NCBI RefSeq assembly: GCF_004519335.1
Contig: NZ_SOZD01000001.1
Span: forward strand, 434,001-498,000
Length of the DNA: 64,000 nucleotides
Direction of reading: 5' to 3'
Origin: Jiella endophytica
Lineage (GTDB): Bacteria; Pseudomonadota; Alphaproteobacteria; Rhizobiales; Rhizobiaceae
Each line of letters starts with the position of its first letter. Positions within the stretch are counted from its first letter, which is position 1. Shown here piece by piece: positions 61,467-64,000 of this stretch. Below the pieces are notes generated by a model. The model searched no databases. It saw only the letters and a program-made list of their open reading frames with translations, and had not been told where the DNA came from. The position numbers and the translations under genes were made by a program.

Positions 61467-62502
61467 GACGCTGCGCCTTCGCCTCGCCGGCGGCCGCGGC
61501 CGGGCCGTCTCGCATGTCCTCGCGGCGCTCGGCCTTTCTGCGGTTCTCGCCGCCTTGCCGGTCGGCGCCTTGGCTGCCGGCAAGGATGGCCGGAAGCCCG
61601 CCGAAAAAGCCGAAAAGCCCGCTGCCGGGAGCGGCGAGGCGGCCGTGCCCGGTGCGACTGCCGGCGCCGGACCCAGCAAGGCCGATCTTGCCTATGGCGC
61701 CTTCCAGCGCGGCTACTACCTCACCGCCGTCGAACTTGCCGAACCCCTCGCCAATCTCGGCGACCCGTCGGCCCAGACCCTCCTCGGCGAGATCTATTCG
61801 CGCGGCCTCGGCGTTCGTCGCAACATGAAGGAGGCCGCCCGCTGGTATCAGGCGGCGGCGAAGGCCGGCAATTCCGAGGCGCAGTTCCGCTATGCGATGA
61901 TCCTCCTCGAGGGATCGGCGGTGAGCAAGGACGAGGCGCAGGCGCGCGACCTGATGAAGGCGGCCGCCGATGCCGGCCTGCCGCTCGCCGAATACAATTA
62001 CGGCCAGATGCTGATCGAGAGTTCGCCCGCCGGGGGGTTCTCCGAGGCTGCCGGCTATTTCGAGAAGGCTGCCAGTTCCGGCGTCGCTGAAGCGCAATAT
62101 GCAATGTCGCAGCTCTATGCGACCGGCCGCGGCGTCAAGGAGGATCTGACCAGGGCACGGGCGTTCCTGCATGCCTCGGCCCTCAACGGCTTCACCATTG
62201 CGCAGATCGAATACGGCATCTGGCTGATCAACGGCAAAGGCGGGCCGGCAAAGCTCGAGGAGGGCTTCCTCTTCCTTCGTCACGCCGCCGAACTCGGCAA
62301 CCCGATCGCCGTCAACCGCGTCGCCCATCTCTACAAGGACGGGATCGGCACGGCGCCGGACCCGGCCGAGGCGGCGAAATGGGCGGTGCTTGCCAAGCGG
62401 ATGAAGAACAGCGACGCGGTGCTCGACGATTTCTTCCGAGGCCTCGACGCGGCGGCCCAGAAGACCGCGCTGGAGGCGGCCAACAAGTTTCGCTCGGGCT
62501 GA
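61456..62502 (+). CDS. Exported SEL1-repeat protein
   Basis: A 348-residue exported protein: signal peptide SHVLAALGLSAVLAALPVGALAAG, a Lys/Ala/Gly-rich linker to about residue 74, then six or seven SEL1 units from about 80 to 315 (e.g. AQTLLGEIYSRGLGVRRNMKEAARWYQAAAKAG and AQYAMSQLYATGRGVKEDLTRA, in part). SEL1 proteins are alpha-solenoid scaffolds; in rhizobia one such protein (ExoR) controls a sensor kinase, but the N-terminal linker and lack of neighbours do not prove that role here. It starts inside the thiE-like gene's last codons, so translation may be coupled. Confidence 0.8.
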   Translation: MRAETLRLRLAGGRGRAVSHVLAALGLSAVLAALPVGALAAGKDGRKPAEKAEKPAAGSGEAAVPGATAGAGPSKADLAYGAFQRGYYLTAVELAEPLANLGDPSAQTLLGEIYSRGLGVRRNMKEAARWYQAAAKAGNSEAQFRYAMILLEGSAVSKDEAQARDLMKAAADAGLPLAEYNYGQMLIESSPAGGFSEAAGYFEKAASSGVAEAQYAMSQLYATGRGVKEDLTRARAFLHASALNGFTIAQIEYGIWLINGKGGPAKLEEGFLFLRHAAELGNPIAVNRVAHLYKDGIGTAPDPAEAAKWAVLAKRMKNSDAVLDDFFRGLDAAAQKTALEAANKFRSG

Positions 62503-62696
62503 TCTTCGCGTCCTTGCCGCCACGGCTTGAACGGGACGTTGTTTTGTGGTCTTGAGCGCGCACCCGCCGCAGGGCGCGCCGGAAGCCGCGGGCCGGGCGC
62601 CGCAAACGCGCCGCAGCGGCATGAAACCGAACAGTTTTATCGAGGCCGGCGGCTGCCGCGCGGCCGCAGAGGCTTTGAGAGAATCCGGGAAATCCA

Positions 62697-63260
62697 ATGA
62701 AGATCAACGGCAACGAAATCCGCCCCGGCAACGTCATCGAGCACAATGGCGGGCTCTGGGTGGCGGTGAAGACCGCCCATGTGAAGCCCGGCAAGGGCGG
62801 CGCCTTCGCCCAGGTCGAACTGAAGAATCTCATCGACAACACCAAGCTGAACGAGCGTTTCCGCGCCGCCGAGACCGTCGAGCGCGTGCGCCTCGAGCAG
62901 AAGGACTACCAGTTCCTCTATGCCGAGGGCGAGATGCTGGTGTTCATGGACACCGAGACCTTCGAGCAGCTCGAACTGCAGCAGGATTTCGTCGGCGAAC
63001 GCTCGGCCTTCCTGCAGGACGGCATGCAGGTGACGGTCGAAAGCTACGAGGATCGGCCGATCGGCATCAAGCTCCCCGACCAAGTGGTGCTGCAGATCGT
63101 CGAGGCCGATCCGGTGGTGAAGGGCCAGACGGCCGCGTCGTCCTACAAGCCGGCGGTCATGGAGAACGGCGTGCGCGTCATGGTGCCGCCCTTCATCGAG
63201 GCCGGCGAGAAGATCCTCGTCGACACCAACGAGATCACCTATCTGCGTCGCGCCGACTGA
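62697..63260 (+). CDS. efp: Elongation factor P
   Basis: A 187-residue translation factor that helps the ribosome pass polyproline stretches. Three beta domains can be followed: [21 protein letters not shown], the modification loop VKPGKGGAF with Lys33 at the tip, [19 protein letters not shown] and the C-terminal [16 protein letters not shown] / [23 protein letters not shown]. Full length. It is followed 74 nt on by an inositol-monophosphatase gene, the usual rhizobial pairing. The lysine-modifying EpmAB genes are not in the window. Proline-rich SEL1 linkers encoded earlier are the kind of substrate needing EF-P. Confidence 0.97.
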   Translation: MKINGNEIRPGNVIEHNGGLWVAVKTAHVKPGKGGAFAQVELKNLIDNTKLNERFRAAETVERVRLEQKDYQFLYAEGEMLVFMDTETFEQLELQQDFVGERSAFLQDGMQVTVESYEDRPIGIKLPDQVVLQIVEADPVVKGQTAASSYKPAVMENGVRVMVPPFIEAGEKILVDTNEITYLRRAD

Positions 63261-63334
63261 CGCTTTTCCTGCGATGCGCGTCGCCATGCCGGGCGGCGCG
63301 TCGCCAAGACGATAAACGATCCTGAAAGGTCGAA

Positions 63335-64000
63335 ATGGCCCGTTCCGCACTGCTCAACGTCATGACGCAGGCCGCCATGAAGGCCGGCCGCTCGCTGATC
63401 CGCGACTTCGGCGAGGTGCAGAACCTGCAGGTCTCGGTGAAGGGCCCGGCCGACTTCGTCTCCAATGCTGACCACCGCGCGGAGGAGATCGTCTTCAAGG
63501 AACTCTCCCGCGTCCGTCCCGACTGGGGATTCCTGATGGAGGAGCGCGGCGAGGTCGAGGGCAAGGATCCGCAGCATCGCTGGATCGTCGATCCGCTCGA
63601 CGGCACCACCAATTTTCTCCACGGAATCCCGAACTTCGCCGTCTCGATCGCGCTCGAGCGTGATGGTCAGATCGTCGCCGGTGTGATCTTCAACCCGGCG
63701 CAGGACGAGCTCTTCGTCGCGGAAAAGGGCGGCGGCGCCTATGTCAACGACCGCCGCATCCGGGTCTCGGCGAGGACGCGCCTACCCGAATGCCTGTTCG
63801 GCACCGGGACGCCCTTCCTCGGCCATGGCGACCATGCCGGCTATCTCTACGAGCTGCGTCAGGTCATCGCCGAATCGGCCGGCATCAGGCGGATGGGCGC
63901 GGCCTCGCTCGATCTCGCCTATGTCGCCGCGGGTCGGCTCGACGGCTTCTGGGAAAAGAGCCTGCGGCCCTGGGATCTTGCGGCGGGCGTCATCCTGGTG
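63335..64000 (+). CDS. suhB: Inositol monophosphatase family protein (SuhB-like), cut at window end
   Basis: The first 222 codons of a lithium-sensitive-phosphatase-fold enzyme; the frame is still open at the window edge. Magnesium motifs are present: the Glu-Glu pair in MEERGEVEG, the DPLDGTTNF motif (in WIVDPLDGTTNFLHGIP) and, near the cut, the WEKSLRPWDLAAG motif. It hydrolyses inositol-1-phosphate or related phosphates and SuhB in enterobacteria also assists rRNA transcription. ATG 63335 follows GAAAGG. Only about 40 residues are missing. Confidence 0.9.
   Translation, partial: MARSALLNVMTQAAMKAGRSLIRDFGEVQNLQVSVKGPADFVSNADHRAEEIVFKELSRVRPDWGFLMEERGEVEGKDPQHRWIVDPLDGTTNFLHGIPNFAVSIALERDGQIVAGVIFNPAQDELFVAEKGGGAYVNDRRIRVSARTRLPECLFGTGTPFLGHGDHAGYLYELRQVIAESAGIRRMGAASLDLAYVAAGRLDGFWEKSLRPWDLAAGVILV

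Noticed and set aside
1-64000. CRISPR arrays, insertion sequences, integrases
   Set aside because: No regularly spaced repeats, transposase or recombinase motifs were found on reading both strands.

Overview
This 64 kb window is GC-rich chromosomal DNA of an alphaproteobacterium, most likely a member of the Hyphomicrobiales (rhizobia and relatives). The main support is a CDP-choline-dependent phosphatidylcholine synthase (pcs), a MucR/Ros regulator, a rhizobial-type HspQ, an IalB-family secreted protein, the efp-suhB pair and ATGA-coupled operons. An affiliation near Aurantimonadaceae is a guess from general gene content, not something the sequence proves. There are no rRNA genes, CRISPR arrays, transposases or integrases. 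Two tRNAs are present (elongator Met-CAU and Pro-CGG).

Layout. 1-13 kb: a truncated GNAT gene, a YegD-like Hsp70, a zinc alcohol dehydrogenase, two tandem secreted tail-collar proteins, IalB, HspQ, an AEC-type permease whose 3' end overlaps a UbiH-type hydroxylase, pcs, a quinone oxidoreductase and glgX. 13.2-13.8 kb: a BrnT-BrnA toxin-antitoxin pair with a palindromic operator inside its promoter. 14.9-20.3 kb: a divergent envelope-stress island, with a DUF2170 protein and PspA to the left and a TrkA-N potassium channel, DUF2491, DUF350, DUF1190 and an ATP-grasp glutathionylspermidine-synthase-like ligase to the right. This is an expanded version of the E. coli yjfIJKLMC set and the most interesting system here. 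20.7-28 kb: a large SEL1/peptidoglycan-binding protein, an esterase, a DUF882 (YcbK-like) cell-wall protein with a CtrA-type box upstream, and mucR behind a long AT-rich leader. 28-38 kb: SGNH hydrolase, pgk, an NhaP-type antiporter, a sulfotransferase-like protein, a TRAP transporter whose DctQ subunit has an extra TM2-like and coiled-coil N-terminal half, a small lipoprotein and tRNA-Met.

38.5-47 kb: a delta-class carbonic anhydrase, then a methylthioribose uptake and salvage locus: ABC transporter (leftward), mtnK-mtnA (rightward) and a SorC-type regulator. 47.3-52.8 kb: a complete branched-chain-amino-acid-type ABC transporter. 53-56.4 kb: a zinc locus with znuA divergent from znuCB-zur over two Zur-box-like palindromes. 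56.4-64 kb: tRNA-Pro, an MFS transporter bracketed by a degenerate copy of the tRNA 3' end, an acyl-CoA synthetase, a TauE/SafE permease, a ThiE-like protein, a second SEL1 protein, efp and a truncated inositol monophosphatase.

Three copies of a roughly 100-bp intergenic repeat with two covarying hairpins lie near 5.8, 9.6 and 14.85 kb. Apart from these, the window reads as ordinary core chromosome with small accessory insertions. All functional calls come from reading motifs and family resemblance by eye; no database search was run.
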